Origin: Nitrospirales bacterium
Lineage (GTDB): Bacteria; Nitrospirota; Nitrospiria; Nitrospirales; UBA8639
Length of the DNA: 45,178 nt
Reading direction: 5' to 3'
Assembly (NCBI GenBank): GCA_009377845.1
Contig: WHTE01000013.1
Coordinates: 1 to 45,178, forward strand
Part shown: positions 13,587-23,668 of the stretch, one piece after another
How positions within the stretch are numbered: position 1 is the first letter of the stretch
Layout of the letters: each line of letters starts with the position of its first letter
Made by a program: the position numbers and the translations under genes
The notes under the pieces: generated by a model
The model's input: only the letters and a program-made list of their open reading frames with translations
What the model was told of the DNA's origin: nothing
Database searches by the model: none

Positions 13587-14612
13587 ATGCCTGTACTCAA
13601 AGACCTTATCCCCAAATTAGCCGAAGGGATCGACCTCTCAGAAAAGGAGTCGGAAGAGGCGATGCTGGAGATCATGCAGGGAGAAGCCACAGACGCCCAA
13701 ATCGCGGCCTACTTGATGGGATTGCGCATGAAAGGTGAGACGATTGATGAAATGACCGGATCCGTTCGAGCGATGCGTGAGCTAGCCATTCGTATCCTGG
13801 TTACCAATCCTCAAGTCGTCGATACGTGTGGAACGGGAGGCGACAAAAGCCAAACCTTCAATATCTCGACGGCCGCCGCCTTTGTCGTGGCTGGGGGGGG
13901 CATGACGGTCGCCAAACACGGGAACCGCTCCGTTTCGTCCCGATCAGGTAGCGCCGATGTGTTAGCGGCTCTCGGCGTCAATATCGAATTGTCTCCTGAA
14001 AAAGTGGGAGACTGCATTAATGAAATCGGCATCGGGTTTCTCTTTGCCCCTCTCTATCATGGGGCAATGAAACGTTGTGCCAAACCACGAGCGGAACTGG
14101 GAATTCGCACCTTGATGAACATTATGGGGCCATTATCCAATCCGGCTCGTGCCACGATTCAAGTGTTGGGCGTCTATGATCAGGCCCTCACCGACAAGCT
14201 GGCTCAAGTCCTTTTGCGATTAGGCACACACCATTGCTTTGTCCTCCATGGGATGGACGGGTTGGATGAAATTTCACTAACCAGTCGTACGGCGATTTCT
14301 GAAGGGAAAAAAGGAAGGGTGCTGAGCTATTCCATCGGTCCGGAAGATTTTGGCCTTCAGCCGGTTTCGCCTAAAGAACTGTTAGGAGGAAGCCCGGAAG
14401 ACAACGCCCAGATCATTCGGGATATTTTCCGGGGGCGTCGAGGAGCCAAGCGGGACATCGTGCTGATGAATGCGGCTCCGGCATTTATCGCCTGCCAAAA
14501 AACTTCATCGCTGAGGGAAGGGTTCGAAGAAGCAGGTCGTGTCGTGGACAATGGAGCCGCTTCTGAAAAGCTGGAAAAACTCATTTCCTTTACCAAAAAG
14601 CCGGCGGTATGA
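13587..14612 (+). CDS. trpD: Anthranilate phosphoribosyltransferase
   Basis: Transfers the phosphoribosyl group of PRPP to anthranilate. The 341 residues match the family. The PRPP/Mg site GTGGDKSQTFNIST (about 82-95) and KHGNRSVSSRSGSADVL are intact, and the anthranilate-binding arginine region RAELGIRTLMNIMGPLSNP is present. It starts 40 bp after trpG and its stop overlaps the trpC start by four bases (ATGA), a sign of translational coupling. Nothing unusual is visible. Confidence 0.97.
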   Translation: MPVLKDLIPKLAEGIDLSEKESEEAMLEIMQGEATDAQIAAYLMGLRMKGETIDEMTGSVRAMRELAIRILVTNPQVVDTCGTGGDKSQTFNISTAAAFVVAGGGMTVAKHGNRSVSSRSGSADVLAALGVNIELSPEKVGDCINEIGIGFLFAPLYHGAMKRCAKPRAELGIRTLMNIMGPLSNPARATIQVLGVYDQALTDKLAQVLLRLGTHHCFVLHGMDGLDEISLTSRTAISEGKKGRVLSYSIGPEDFGLQPVSPKELLGGSPEDNAQIIRDIFRGRRGAKRDIVLMNAAPAFIACQKTSSLREGFEEAGRVVDNGAASEKLEKLISFTKKPAV

Positions 14613-15454
14613 TTCTTTCTCGTATCCTCGAACATAAAAAAGCTGAATTGCGACGAAAACAGAGCCGGGGGTACCTGGCTGAAATGAACGGGCGCATTGC
14701 TGATCGTGCCCGGCCGCTGGACTTCATTCAGGCATTAGAGGCGGGGTTTGCGGCGACGGCTCCGGCCTTAATCGCGGAGGTGAAAAAAGCCTCTCCCAGC
14801 CAAGGGTTGATGCGACCGGAATTTCAAGATCGGTTTGAGCCTGTGACCATCGCCTCCCAGTATCGAGACCACGGGGCGAGTGCCCTATCCGTGCTGACGG
14901 ATCAGGATTTCTTTCAAGGCAGCTTGGAGTATTTGCACAGTGTGAAGGAGGCGGTCAACCTTCCCACACTCAATAAAGAATTTATGGTGGAGGCTATTCA
15001 ATTTTATGAAGCGCGGGCCTATGGGGCCGACTGTATCTTATTGATCGCTGCCGCGTTGGATCGATTTCAGCTTGAAGATTTTTTCACACTGTCGCACGAG
15101 CTATCGCTGGATGTGCTCATCGAAATCCATGATGAACGAGAATTGGACACGGTTCTCGAACGAGTTCCTTTAGTCCGCCTTATTGGCATCAACAACCGGG
15201 ATCTGAAAACCTTTTCCACTGATTTGGGCGTCACCGAACGTCTCGCCAAACGTATGCCTCCTGACAAACTCATTGTGAGTGAAAGCGGAATCCATAAACG
15301 GGACGATGTCGTGCGTGTGATGGAAGCCGGGGCAAAGGCCATGTTGATCGGCGAATCACTTTTGCGCGCAGATTCCATTGAATCCAAAATTCAAGAACTA
15401 TTATCTCCCAACACGTCCTCGAAAGAGGAAGTGGCCACCTCCCGTTGGATTTAA
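14609..15454 (+). CDS. trpC: Indole-3-glycerol phosphate synthase
   Basis: Closes the ring of CdRP to indole-3-glycerol phosphate. The 281-residue TIM barrel has the catalytic strands ALIAEVKKASPSQG (Glu57, Lys59), then LNKEFMVEAIQFYEARAYGAD, then IGINNRDLKTF, and SESGI with the phosphate-binding IGESLLRA. Translation overlaps trpD by 4 bp. It is a stand-alone enzyme, not fused to TrpF as in enteric bacteria. The last ~18 residues (LSPNTSSKEEV...) are a non-conserved tail. Confidence 0.97.
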   Translation: MILSRILEHKKAELRRKQSRGYLAEMNGRIADRARPLDFIQALEAGFAATAPALIAEVKKASPSQGLMRPEFQDRFEPVTIASQYRDHGASALSVLTDQDFFQGSLEYLHSVKEAVNLPTLNKEFMVEAIQFYEARAYGADCILLIAAALDRFQLEDFFTLSHELSLDVLIEIHDERELDTVLERVPLVRLIGINNRDLKTFSTDLGVTERLAKRMPPDKLIVSESGIHKRDDVVRVMEAGAKAMLIGESLLRADSIESKIQELLSPNTSSKEEVATSRWI

Positions 15455-15615
15455 TCTTTGAGCAAGTCGGGTATACCACCATCATTCTTCTTTCCTTTTT
15501 TATTCTGGAGATCGTTACCGACATCTGGAATAGACTTGATTGCAGACTTTACACATCGTCTCTTATGAAAGTTCTGCCGTGAGGTTTAAATTCACGGAGA
15601 CTGTTTAACGCTCTT

Positions 15616-16245
15616 ATGCCTCCCAAGATTAAAATCTGCGGGATCACCAATCAAGAGGATGCCGAAACCGCGGTTCATGAAGGGGCCGACGCCCTGGGCT
15701 TCGTGTTGTATTCTCAAAGTCCCCGATATATCGAACCCGCCGTCGCCAAGCGAATTATCGGGAGACTTCCACCCTTCGTGCTTCCCGTGGGTGTGTTTGT
15801 GAATCAAGATCTCGACACGGTCAGGCGCCTATTCGATGATTGTGGGCTGGCCCTCGCACAACTCCATGGTGACGAATCCCCCGGTTTTTGTGAATCATTA
15901 AATCGTCCGGTGTTACGGGCCATTCGATTGCGCGACCGGAGCAGCTTTTTAGCGTTGGCAGAATTTAAAGGCCGGACGGGTGTGAGGGGATTTATCGTTG
16001 ATACATTTTCAGATACGGCTTACGGGGGAACCGGACACACAACGGATTGGTCCCTTGCCGGCGAGGTGGCCAAAGCCGTCCCCATTCTTTTAGCGGGAGG
16101 GTTAACTCCGGAGAATGTGCAGGAAGCGATTCGACAGGTTCAACCCTATGGCGTCGATGTGAGTAGTGGCGTAGAACAAAGCCCTGGGCGAAAAGATCCG
16201 GCTAAAATTCGCGACTTTATCCAATCGGTTCGTCTTGTGTGTTAG
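15616..16245 (+). CDS. trpF: Phosphoribosylanthranilate isomerase
   Basis: Converts PRA to CdRP by Amadori rearrangement. The 209-residue barrel opens with KIKICGITNQEDAE, in which Cys8 is the catalytic base. It contains LAQLHGDES, the FIVDTFSDTAYGGTG segment with the catalytic Asp, and LAGGLTPENVQEA leading to GVDVSSGVEQSPGRKD. It sits 161 bp after trpC, a looser gap than the others. That gap holds no gene, and no clear terminator was seen in it. Confidence 0.96.
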   Translation: MPPKIKICGITNQEDAETAVHEGADALGFVLYSQSPRYIEPAVAKRIIGRLPPFVLPVGVFVNQDLDTVRRLFDDCGLALAQLHGDESPGFCESLNRPVLRAIRLRDRSSFLALAEFKGRTGVRGFIVDTFSDTAYGGTGHTTDWSLAGEVAKAVPILLAGGLTPENVQEAIRQVQPYGVDVSSGVEQSPGRKDPAKIRDFIQSVRLVC

Positions 16246-16299
16246 CTGTTCCATCGCTATACTCTTCACTTTTTGATTTCTATTCCGCTAGAAATTACC

Positions 16300-17493
16300 A
16301 TGGCTACATTTCCTGATAAACACGGGCGATTTGGGCAATTCGGAGGTATGTATGTTCCTGAAACCCTTATGCCGGCTATTCATGAATTGGAACAGGCGTA
16401 TTTTGCTGCCAAACGAAACCGCCGGTTCCAACAAGAGTTTCACGACTGCCTCAAGAATTTTGTGGGTCGTCCAACTCCCCTCTTCTTCGCGGAACGTCTA
16501 ACCAAAGCCCTTGATGGGGCCAAAATCTATCTCAAAAGAGAAGATCTCTGTCACACCGGTGCGCATAAGATTAACAATACGGTCGGTCAAGCCTTGCTCA
16601 CACGACGCATGAACAAGAAACGCGTAATTGCAGAAACCGGCGCCGGGCAGCATGGTGTGGCGGTCGCGACCGTGGCGGCGATGTTTGGTCTGGAAGCCGA
16701 AATTTACATGGGCACCGAGGATATGGAACGACAGGCCTTGAATGTCTTCCGGATGCGGTTACTCGGCTCGAAGGTGACCGGAGTGAATGCCGGAAGCCGC
16801 ACACTTAAAGATGCCATCAGCGAGGCCATGCGCGACTGGACGACCAATGTTGACAAGACCCATTACCTGTTGGGATCGGTCCTTGGCGCGCATCCGTACC
16901 CCATGATGATTCGGGATTTTCAATCCGTGATTGGCCGGGAAACCCGCAAACAAATCCTTGCGCTGGAAGGACGATTGCCTCACTGTCTTGTTGCCTGTGT
17001 GGGTGGTGGCAGCAATAGCATAGGGTTGTTTTATCCTTTCGTTAAAGATGCCAAAGTGCAGATGGTCGGAGTGGAAGCCGGTGGGCACGGTGTAGGAAGC
17101 GGGAAACATGCCGCGCGCTTTTCCGGAGGGAAACCCGGCGTCCTGCATGGAACCATGACCTATCTCCTCCAGGATGAGGATGGCCAAGTAAATCCCACGC
17201 ATTCAGTGTCTGCGGGATTGGACTATCCGGCGGTTGGGCCTGAACACAGTTACTATCATGATGCCGGACGAATCCGCTACACCTCCGCGACTGATGCTGA
17301 AGCCTTGGCGGCTTTCGATTTGCTCGCTCAGAAAGAAGGCATCATTCCCGCCCTTGAAAGTGCTCATGCCGTCGCGGAAGTCGTCAAGCTTGCGCCGACG
17401 ATGAAAAAATCACAGATCCTGATTATGAATCTTTCCGGGCGCGGAGATAAAGACGTCCAACAATTAGCCAAAATGCGAGGCATCCCGCTGTAG
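16300..17493 (+). CDS. trpB: Tryptophan synthase beta chain
   Basis: Condenses indole with serine using PLP. The ATG at 16300 gives 397 residues ([21 protein letters not shown]), the normal TrpB1 size; a TTG 27 nt upstream is in frame but not needed. The PLP lysine is K90 in HTGAHKINN. The phosphate-binding GGGSNSIG and the beta-alpha contact region AETGAGQHG are intact. It shares the operon with trpA, which starts 104 bp downstream. Together they form the alpha2-beta2 complex with an indole tunnel. Confidence 0.97.
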   Translation: MATFPDKHGRFGQFGGMYVPETLMPAIHELEQAYFAAKRNRRFQQEFHDCLKNFVGRPTPLFFAERLTKALDGAKIYLKREDLCHTGAHKINNTVGQALLTRRMNKKRVIAETGAGQHGVAVATVAAMFGLEAEIYMGTEDMERQALNVFRMRLLGSKVTGVNAGSRTLKDAISEAMRDWTTNVDKTHYLLGSVLGAHPYPMMIRDFQSVIGRETRKQILALEGRLPHCLVACVGGGSNSIGLFYPFVKDAKVQMVGVEAGGHGVGSGKHAARFSGGKPGVLHGTMTYLLQDEDGQVNPTHSVSAGLDYPAVGPEHSYYHDAGRIRYTSATDAEALAAFDLLAQKEGIIPALESAHAVAEVVKLAPTMKKSQILIMNLSGRGDKDVQQLAKMRGIPL

Positions 17494-17597
17494 TAAAAAG
17501 TATGAAGTGAAGAATGGAGAGAAAGAAAGCAAATAGCAATATACCCCATGCCCATTGTTCCTACTTCTTACGCCTCACGTTTTATCCTTAACAAACA

Positions 17598-18419
17598 ATG
17601 ATGACCAATCGTATCCAAGAAACTTTTGAAGCCTTGAAAGGCAAGGGAGAAAAAGCGTTGATTCCCTATATCATGGCCGGCGATCCGTCCTTGGCTGTGA
17701 CCGAATCCCTGGTCCTGGCTTTGGAACAGGGCGGGGCGGACCTGATCGAATTGGGTGTGCCATTTTCGGATCCCATTGCAGATGGTCCCGTGATTCAACA
17801 AGCCGCGGAACGGGCACTCCGTTCGGGTACGACCCTCAAAAAAATTCTTTCCACCGTCACGAATCTCAGAAAGAAGACGTCCATTCCTCTTATCCTGATG
17901 GCATATTACAACACGGTCATGGCCATGGGAATCGAGGCCTTTTGTGCGCAAGCGGTTCAAGCCGGCGTCGATGGGCTTATTGTGCCGGATTTGCCACCGG
18001 AAGAATCTGACCTCCTCTATGAAGCCGCCCAGGCCGCGGGGGGGCCAGTGATGATTTTTCTTCTGGCTCCCACCAGCACAGCGGAACGACGACGCGCGGT
18101 GATGAAGCGAACACACGGATTTATTTACTATGTCTCTCTCACCGGTATTACCGGCGCCAAGCTGACCGATCTCAGTCGGGTTTGCCAAAGCGTGCAACAA
18201 ATTCAGCGCACATCTCGGAAGCCCGTGGCGGTGGGATTTGGTATTGCCTCCGTTGCTCAGGCCCGGGAAGTCGCACAATTTGCAGATGGGGTCATTATCG
18301 GTAGTGCCCTGGTTCGAAAGATTGTTGAACACCATTCCGCCTCCACGTTTCTCACCGAGATCCAACGCACGACGCGCCAGTTGAAATCCGTCCTGATGCC
18401 TGTTACGGCTACGCCCTAA
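17598..18419 (+). CDS. trpA: Tryptophan synthase alpha chain
   Basis: Cleaves indole-3-glycerol phosphate to indole and glyceraldehyde 3-phosphate. The 273-residue TIM barrel has catalytic Glu51 and Asp62 in IELGVPFSDPIADGP. The phosphate loop VGFGIASVAQ and GSALVRKI is present. Two consecutive ATGs (17598 and 17601) could each start it. It is the last trp gene; the next gene begins about 260 bp downstream on the same strand. Confidence 0.97.
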   Translation: MMTNRIQETFEALKGKGEKALIPYIMAGDPSLAVTESLVLALEQGGADLIELGVPFSDPIADGPVIQQAAERALRSGTTLKKILSTVTNLRKKTSIPLILMAYYNTVMAMGIEAFCAQAVQAGVDGLIVPDLPPEESDLLYEAAQAAGGPVMIFLLAPTSTAERRRAVMKRTHGFIYYVSLTGITGAKLTDLSRVCQSVQQIQRTSRKPVAVGFGIASVAQAREVAQFADGVIIGSALVRKIVEHHSASTFLTEIQRTTRQLKSVLMPVTATP

Positions 18420-18680
18420 TCCACGTGCCCAACAAAGGAGTAAAGGTTCCATCCACTCGTCATGCGGCAAGGTTAATATATCGGCTTCAATGATCATCAT
18501 CGATAGACTCATGCAGGATTGTCGGCCATTCTCCACCGACGGTATTTTCTCGGAATTGAAGCAGCCTCCCTTCGTTTCGGAACAGAAATTCCCGATGTTG
18601 GAGCCTCCTCAATTTCGTCAAATCGGAAGGTTGAGTCCTTAACAATACCCTTTGAGAAATTTTCCCCACGAAGGCGGCAT

Positions 18681-21600
18681 ATGCCTGAGCAAGTTCTGTC
18701 CTCCCTGAGAAAACGTTTGGAGTTGGGAACAGGGAAAGCCTTTACCCTCGGAACACTTCTCTTCATTTTTGCTTCCGGCGCCCTCTTCTATATTTATGTC
18801 TCCCAAAACTATGCGTATTTGGTCGAGCGAAATTTTCGGCTTCTCGCCACCTGGAGTAAAGAACTTCGTGAAACCTATGAGAACAATATACAAAGCATTA
18901 AATTCCGATTAAACGAGATTCAAACAGAAAAGGGGGATCGCCTTACCTCCCGTTCAGTTTTGAGTCCTGCCACTGCCAAGGGGCCTATTCTTCAAGATTT
19001 TGAAGATATTATCTTCCAGCCTCTCTATTTCGAAGACGGGCCATCATCGAAAGAAAAGACCGGGACCCGTCCCTTCGTGCAGAACCCTATCCAGGAAAAG
19101 TTGGGAAAACTTCCTTATGTCCGGATTGATCAAGCCTCAAAGGACTCACAGCACCTCGCCCTCCCCTCTCCCTTATCCTTTGGGTTGAACCTTCAGACTG
19201 ATACCCCGGCCACGCCAGAGGAACCGGCGAAAGAGAATGATTCGGAAGCGATCCTCACGGCGTCGTTTGCTTTGGACCGATTAATTAAAACGATCGTGAC
19301 CGAACCTGTGTTCAACGATGTACTCCTCGTGGATCCCACCGGGTTGATCGTCTACCAGCGAAACCCTTCGAGTTTTCGTTTTTTTCACCTTCGGAATCTG
19401 CTCCACAATCAGCGGGTGGAGAGCGGGTGGTGGACTGATGTCCTGAAAAAGAGCGGGTTGGATTCCAGTAAGCCCATTGATGACAAAAACCTGAATGAGG
19501 CCATCCAATCAATAGTTCCCGCGCATGTCCAGGTTACACTAGGGGGAACGGATTATGAAATTTTTATGCAGGCGGTCGTCTTTCCGGAACCCAACGACAG
19601 AAACTCCGGGTCAATCTCAAATCCCACGCCTTGGATTTTATGCGGACTTCTGCCGACCAGCACCTTCCGGGACCAATATCTTTCCGTCCCTTTCACCATC
19701 CTGCTCCTCTTTATTTTTCTGCTCGTGAGCGCCTTGTTAATCCTGCCCCTTCTGAGCCTTGTTCTGATGAGCCCACGGGAACGATTGAGCCGTTTTAGCG
19801 TTGGCACGCTTTTAGTCACCAATATCCTGGGGGCCGGAGTAGGAACATTTTTTGTCTTGGACCTGTCATTTTATCAGCAGACCACGTCCTTTCTTAAAGA
19901 TCGATTACAGTCCGTTGCCGAAACAACCCATGAGGCTTTTCAATTACAGTTAGACCGTTTGGTATGGCAACTCAACACGTTTGATCGAAAAATTGAAGAA
20001 TTGCAGGATCTCAAGCGATTATCGAACTCCAATGATTCGAAAGCCTGGTTGGCACGAGTCGCCCTTCCGGACCCTTGTGTGAAGAATCAAGAGGACACCT
20101 CCCAGCTGTGTTTCCCTGATTATTCAGTGGCTTTTTGGGTCGATGGGGAAGGGATGCTCCGGGAAACCTGGTCACCCGGACAACGGCCTTATGTTCAAGG
20201 GGTCCATGATTTAAGCCATCGTGAATATGTTTCGAGTCTCCAAGATTCACGTCTCCCCTTGCATCGGCGACGAATCGACAATCAGTGGATAGAATTTTAT
20301 GTTCAACCTCTTATCACTTTGGAAAATAGCGAGAGAAGTTTTGTGGTCTCCATGCCTCATGGCGCTTCTCGTGAACAGACCGATACCGAGCAAACATGGA
20401 TTGCCGCCATTCAAACAGAAGAATTGGGTTTATTGAAATCAGCCGTGGTGCCTCCGGGATCGGGACTGGCGGTCATTGACAATCAGACCGGGCAAGTTCT
20501 GTTTCATTCGGACGCCCACCGCATGCTTCGGGAAAACTTTTTAGAGGAAACGGATGGCAATCCCGAATTAGCCGCATTGATCCATGCGCGGGCGGCTGGA
20601 GGGTTTGAAGGAACATACTGGGGAACCGGGCACCATTTTTATGCTAAGCCGATCGATGAGTTGCCATGGACACTTGTGGTGTTTCGAAGCAAAGAGATGT
20701 TTCGAACCGTGAATTTTGAAATTCTGGTGTTTTCGTCCTGTCTCTTCACCTTATATATCCTCGGATTGTTGTTGTGGCTAAAAGTCTTGTCGGTGGGGTA
20801 TCGGTCCGATTCGCATGGGCAGACAGTACGTTGGCTTTGGCCTCGCCAGGGCGCGTGTCAGGCGTATAACAGGCTTTCGCTCTTTCATGTTGCGGCGAGT
20901 ATCCTTGGAATCATCTTTATCGTGTGGATTGATTGGCAATGGGGGACGGCTCAACAATATGCCATCTTTATAGTGCTCCTTCCCTTGCTGGGCCTATGGC
21001 TCACGGTGCGAACATTATGGAAATCGGCCGTAACGGGAGTGATGCTAACCGGACCAAGCCAAGCCGTGCCTGGGATTTCATTGAATTCGCCCCGTTTAAT
21101 GGGTGCCTACGCGAGATTGGGTATGGCCAGTTTCGTTCTCATCGGCGTCTTACCCGCCATACTCTTTTTCAAACTCGCCCATGATGAGGAGATGCGTCTG
21201 TTCGTCCAGCAACAGATGTGGGGACTCGCGCAGTCGTTGGAGCAACACAGTCATGCCCCTTGGCGACAAGTTGGAACGGGCGATAGCCGCCAAAACTTTC
21301 AGTATGGAACAAATCAACCTTCCTGTCTCATTGCAGGATGTCAAATAGATGCTCAGACGCCCAATGATTCGAAGAGCACATACTGTATGTTATCCGCCAC
21401 CTCCAGTGAGTCTCCCGACCTTCAATACATTCTACAGGGTTTGTATGTGGATCTTTCGTTTCCTGTTTGCCTTTTGTTCAAAACCGACCAGCAGGTTTCC
21501 GGTTCGCAGATTGGGACACCCTGGTTACAAACCTTCCATCAGCTGGTTCGAAAAAGTTCTCTGCAAAATCCGATGAATCGAGAAAGTTGGGGGTTTATTC

Positions 21601-22964
21601 ATCCCAATGGCCAGGGATCTGCAACACGATGGTTCAGGAGAATTGAGGAAAATTACCAGGCTATCGATCTTGTGCTCCCTCAAATTCCACTAAACCTTTC
21701 GCAAAAACAACAGCCTCGTATGCTTGAATTTCAGGCAGCGGCTCCCCTCTTTCCCTGGAGCCTCGGCCCCGTACTGATCGGAACTATCCTCCTCGGCGGA
21801 TTCCTTCTCACAGTGAGCTACGGCCTTCTTCGCTATGCCATTGCCCGAATTTTTCCCATGCCTTCATTTTTTCTCCGAAGTCACGATCCGATGTCCTACG
21901 AACCGAATGAACGCCATGAGCGGCTGCAGAATTTGCTGATTCTGGGACCACCGGGATCAGGGAAAAGCGCCTTTATTCAAAAGCTGCATCATGCATGGGA
22001 ACGATTCGATCTTCATACCATAAGAGGAAAAAATTCCTGGGCCGAAGCCGCATTGGCGCAGGTGGCTGGAAAGACGGGTGCGGTGGCGGTGGATCATTTT
22101 GAATATCAATGGGGAGACCCCGCTCAAGACCGGGAAAAGCGGATTTTCATTGAGGGACTGCTCTCCCGTGACCTGAAAGTCTGCATCATGTCAGCCTGCA
22201 ATCCCTATGATTGGGAGGAAAGTTCGTCTAAGGATACTTCGGCAACCTCATCGCTTGACCCCCGAGGACCCTGGACGGATCTTTTTCGCACATTTGGCCT
22301 GGCCTATTTCATTCCAAACACCATGGAAGCGTTGATTCGTGAATGGCTCAATCATCAAGACGGCAATGGACATACCGAAGACAGGGGGGAATTACTATTC
22401 GTGAAGCGCCTGTTGAAACAAGAAACGGAAGCTACAAGGCATTTGAGGAAAATCGGGAAGTGGATTCGTTCTTTCCCGCAATGGCCAATGTGGTCCCCAG
22501 CAGAAATGAAAGAACAGTTTCGGCTGGCGGCATTCCCTTATTACCGGTCTCTTTGGGAGTCCTGTTCCATTCACGAAAAACTCGCTCTCTACCATGTGGC
22601 GTCCGATGGGTATCTCCATGCTCATAATCCTGAATTGGTCGCCTTGTGCCAAAAGGGATTTCTTCGCTTGAATCCGGATATCCAATTGCTGAATGAAAGT
22701 TTTCGAACCTTTGTATTGAAGAACGCCACAAAAACCCGTGTCGCAGCATGGGAAGCGGGAGACAATCCCGACACATGGACTCGCCTGAAGTATCCATTTT
22801 TATTGGTCTTCGTGGCCATTGTGGTATTCTTGTTTGCGACTCAACAGGAATTTAAAAATTCTTTTATCACCTTAATTTCTCTTTTGCCGATCCTTCTTCC
22901 GGCTCTGCCGGAACTACCATTGCTGTTTTCCGAACAAAAAAATACCCGTTCCTCCTCTGCATAA
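18681..22964 (+). CDS. Giant multi-pass membrane protein with sensor regions and a C-terminal P-loop NTPase domain
   Basis: From the ATG at 18681 (GAAGG 6 nt upstream) the protein has 1427 residues; a TTG 162 nt upstream is unlikely. Predicted layout: a membrane helix at about 19-41; an extracytoplasmic region to about 335; helices at about 336-362 and 373-397; a second extracytoplasmic region (about 400-670) starting with a long helix and containing YVQGVHDLSHREYV, as double-Cache domains do; then about five helices between 676 and 1058. A cytoplasmic P-loop domain follows, with Walker A GPPGSGKS at 1089-1096 and Walker B-like VAVDHFE near 1135. Two helices close the protein (about 1370-1417). 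It may sense an external ligand and signal through the NTPase. The specific function is unknown. It follows trpA but has no evident link to tryptophan synthesis. Confidence 0.8.
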   Translation: MPEQVLSSLRKRLELGTGKAFTLGTLLFIFASGALFYIYVSQNYAYLVERNFRLLATWSKELRETYENNIQSIKFRLNEIQTEKGDRLTSRSVLSPATAKGPILQDFEDIIFQPLYFEDGPSSKEKTGTRPFVQNPIQEKLGKLPYVRIDQASKDSQHLALPSPLSFGLNLQTDTPATPEEPAKENDSEAILTASFALDRLIKTIVTEPVFNDVLLVDPTGLIVYQRNPSSFRFFHLRNLLHNQRVESGWWTDVLKKSGLDSSKPIDDKNLNEAIQSIVPAHVQVTLGGTDYEIFMQAVVFPEPNDRNSGSISNPTPWILCGLLPTSTFRDQYLSVPFTILLLFIFLLVSALLILPLLSLVLMSPRERLSRFSVGTLLVTNILGAGVGTFFVLDLSFYQQTTSFLKDRLQSVAETTHEAFQLQLDRLVWQLNTFDRKIEELQDLKRLSNSNDSKAWLARVALPDPCVKNQEDTSQLCFPDYSVAFWVDGEGMLRETWSPGQRPYVQGVHDLSHREYVSSLQDSRLPLHRRRIDNQWIEFYVQPLITLENSERSFVVSMPHGASREQTDTEQTWIAAIQTEELGLLKSAVVPPGSGLAVIDNQTGQVLFHSDAHRMLRENFLEETDGNPELAALIHARAAGGFEGTYWGTGHHFYAKPIDELPWTLVVFRSKEMFRTVNFEILVFSSCLFTLYILGLLLWLKVLSVGYRSDSHGQTVRWLWPRQGACQAYNRLSLFHVAASILGIIFIVWIDWQWGTAQQYAIFIVLLPLLGLWLTVRTLWKSAVTGVMLTGPSQAVPGISLNSPRLMGAYARLGMASFVLIGVLPAILFFKLAHDEEMRLFVQQQMWGLAQSLEQHSHAPWRQVGTGDSRQNFQYGTNQPSCLIAGCQIDAQTPNDSKSTYCMLSATSSESPDLQYILQGLYVDLSFPVCLLFKTDQQVSGSQIGTPWLQTFHQLVRKSSLQNPMNRESWGFIHPNGQGSATRWFRRIEENYQAIDLVLPQIPLNLSQKQQPRMLEFQAAAPLFPWSLGPVLIGTILLGGFLLTVSYGLLRYAIARIFPMPSFFLRSHDPMSYEPNERHERLQNLLILGPPGSGKSAFIQKLHHAWERFDLHTIRGKNSWAEAALAQVAGKTGAVAVDHFEYQWGDPAQDREKRIFIEGLLSRDLKVCIMSACNPYDWEESSSKDTSATSSLDPRGPWTDLFRTFGLAYFIPNTMEALIREWLNHQDGNGHTEDRGELLFVKRLLKQETEATRHLRKIGKWIRSFPQWPMWSPAEMKEQFRLAAFPYYRSLWESCSIHEKLALYHVASDGYLHAHNPELVALCQKGFLRLNPDIQLLNESFRTFVLKNATKTRVAAWEAGDNPDTWTRLKYPFLLVFVAIVVFLFATQQEFKNSFITLISLLPILLPALPELPLLFSEQKNTRSSSA

Positions 22965-23094
22965 TTCGTTACCTGGTTTACCCAGACTCCTGGATGGTTC
23001 ATCCAAAGTTGTGTTTGTCAGGTCTTGGAACCCGTATCACAAACTCGTTCGTCATCAATAGATTGAAAGAGCAGCGTATCTTTTTTTACCTAGC

Positions 23095-23113
23095 CCCGGC
23101 AGTCCTTGCCGGG
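23095..23113. repeat. Short GC-rich hairpin
   Basis: CCCGGCA and TGCCGGG form a perfect 7-bp stem with a 5-nt loop. A run of seven T lies just before it on the plus strand rather than after, so it is not a plus-strand terminator. It could be a REP-like element or part of the leader of the small gene at 23263. Only one copy was noticed in the window. Confidence 0.35.
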
Positions 23114-23262
23114 TATCAAAATCCACACAGATGAGTGGATGCTTAACTTACGTGGTTTGCAAGGATTTTCTCGTTCCGCCTGTGAAGTGTCCCTGGCACA
23201 GTTCTTGGTTTATTGCGTGGAGTGCACTCACAGAATTTTTTATAATTAACCAGGGGTTGTTC

Positions 23263-23463
23263 ATGTATGAAGCTGAGTATTTAGATCAGGAAGATCAGGA
23301 AAAAGCCGTTGAAATTCGCATTGAAGATGTGATTTACCGGTCGGACGAAAGCCCGGCGGTGGTGCTTGCCATAAAACGGACCTGTTCACTGAGCGGGGAA
23401 TGCAAAGTCGGCCATGTCACCTTAGGACAAGAAAATACACTTCGTTTATACCTGGAAACCTAA
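23263..23463 (+). CDS. Small acidic protein of unknown function, 66 residues
   Basis: The ATG at 23263 follows a CAGGGG element and gives MYEAEYLDQEDQEKAVEIR followed by a beta-rich-looking stretch (VIYRSDESPAVVLAIKRT) with a Cys pair (TCSLSGEC), ending LRLYLET. There is no signal peptide or membrane span. Size and charge fit a small soluble domain; the two cysteines five residues apart could bind metal or form a disulfide. Not recognised. An in-frame start 132 nt upstream would add an unlikely extension. Confidence 0.5.
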   Translation: MYEAEYLDQEDQEKAVEIRIEDVIYRSDESPAVVLAIKRTCSLSGECKVGHVTLGQENTLRLYLET

Positions 23464-23668
23464 TCCCTCACTCATCTTCGATTTCTGAAACGCCTCATCC
23501 AAAGCGCCTCAATACTTTTGCATCGCTGCTCTACTGGTCACAAATGTTTGATGAGGACACTACGTTCTCTGCCTTCACCAAGACATGGGAGGTTTTTTCT
23601 ATTTCAGGCATATTGCTTTAGGCGAAGTGCCAGGAGTTCTATAAAATGTGGTTTTACGATGAGGTGAA

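Noticed and set aside
17568-18536. A 322-codon minus-strand frame
   Set aside because: It lies fully across trpA on the opposite strand and its translation is rich in His, Arg and Gly without any domain pattern; trpA is unambiguous.
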